From an uncultured Sterolibacterium sp. (lineage in GTDB: Bacteria > Pseudomonadota > Gammaproteobacteria > Burkholderiales > Rhodocyclaceae): a stretch of 64,000 nt of DNA. The DNA lies in NCBI GenBank assembly GCA_903832735.1, contig CAILCO010000120.1:1-64000 (forward strand), read 5' to 3'. Made by a program: the position numbers and the translations under genes. This document shows, piece by piece, positions 63,875-64,000 of this stretch. Numbering within the stretch: position 1 is the stretch's first letter; every line of letters begins with the position of its first letter. Below the pieces are notes generated by a model. It saw only the letters and a list, made by a program, of their open reading frames with translations. It had not been told where the DNA came from and made no database searches.

Positions 63875-64000
63875 GGCAATGTCCTCATAATAGTTCCGGC
63901 CCGAGTCCGCGTTAGCGGTCCTGAATTGATTGCTCTCCCACCCGTCCTGCCGCCGGCTAAGCGCAGCAGGATTTGCTCTGCCCACGAGGGTCCTTTTTCA
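63875..64000 (-). promoter_or_regulatory. Region upstream of prkA, up to window edge
   Basis: 126 bp of non-coding sequence containing the prkA ribosome site and presumably its promoter. No clear sigma-54 or other consensus is complete within the window. Confidence 0.3.

Overview
The window is about 62-65% G+C and densely coded. It has overlapping ATGA gene junctions, a type II secretion (T2SS) locus, NarL-type two-component systems and the prkA-yeaH-spoVR stress module. Together these suggest a Gram-negative proteobacterium, most likely a betaproteobacterium (Rhodocyclales or Nitrosomonadales-like). That placement is inferred from gene style, because there is no rRNA or other marker gene in the window.

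Left part (1-10 kb). The decayed second half of an MFS transporter (194-655) borders a tight five-gene minus-strand operon (8778 to 719). In transcription order it encodes a triple-flavin HdrA with an inserted GltD-like NAD(P)H oxidoreductase, MvhD, MetV, MetF and a fused HdrC-HdrB. This is the full part list of a MetFV-HdrABC-MvhD complex (methylene-tetrahydrofolate reductase coupled to electron confurcation or bifurcation) of the kind known from acetogens. A palindromic operator candidate lies upstream. The right flank (8.9-10 kb) is mostly non-coding and holds the remnant of a DUF5666-like lipoprotein gene, so the operon looks like an inserted islet.

Middle (10-21 kb). A small conserved protein and its terminator are followed by a type I secretion operon (two tandem PrtD-type ABC proteins, an HlyD adaptor and a TolC-type channel), a cytochrome-b-like membrane protein, and a convergent cytoplasmic hybrid histidine kinase.

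Copper-protein region (21-38 kb). A multicopper oxidase appears to be split over two genes. One encodes the cupredoxin with a complete type 1 copper site and half the trinuclear ligands; the next encodes the type-1-less half. The third gene encodes a secreted protein of about 3740 residues that begins with copper-less cupredoxin-like domains and continues with SdrD-like domains, a parallel beta-helix and eleven HYDIN-like (choice-of-anchor D) repeats. A small exported protein and a LolA-like protein follow. Two hemerythrins and a lytic transglycosylase come next.

T2SS region (38-59 kb). A cytochrome c fused to a periplasmic binding protein precedes gspA/gspB-like genes, a Sco copper chaperone and a soluble histidine kinase. 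A continuous operon follows with gspG, F, E, L-like, N/M-like, C-like, D (plus cohesin) and three further pseudopilins. A NarL-type regulator ends the operon, and a second large kinase plus regulator pair follows. The likely logic is extracellular redox: the copper proteins and the giant adhesin-like protein carry Sec signals and could be T2SS cargo.

Right edge (59-64 kb). The prkA-yeaH-spoVR operon runs on the minus strand.

A bipartite motif, TTAGTYGAWATA-N9-MGGTATSGG, occurs in strong form upstream of three operons (type I secretion, cytochrome-c fusion, Sco/kinase) and in weaker form upstream of three more. The same unidentified regulator or sigma factor may therefore control most of the secretion and redox genes.
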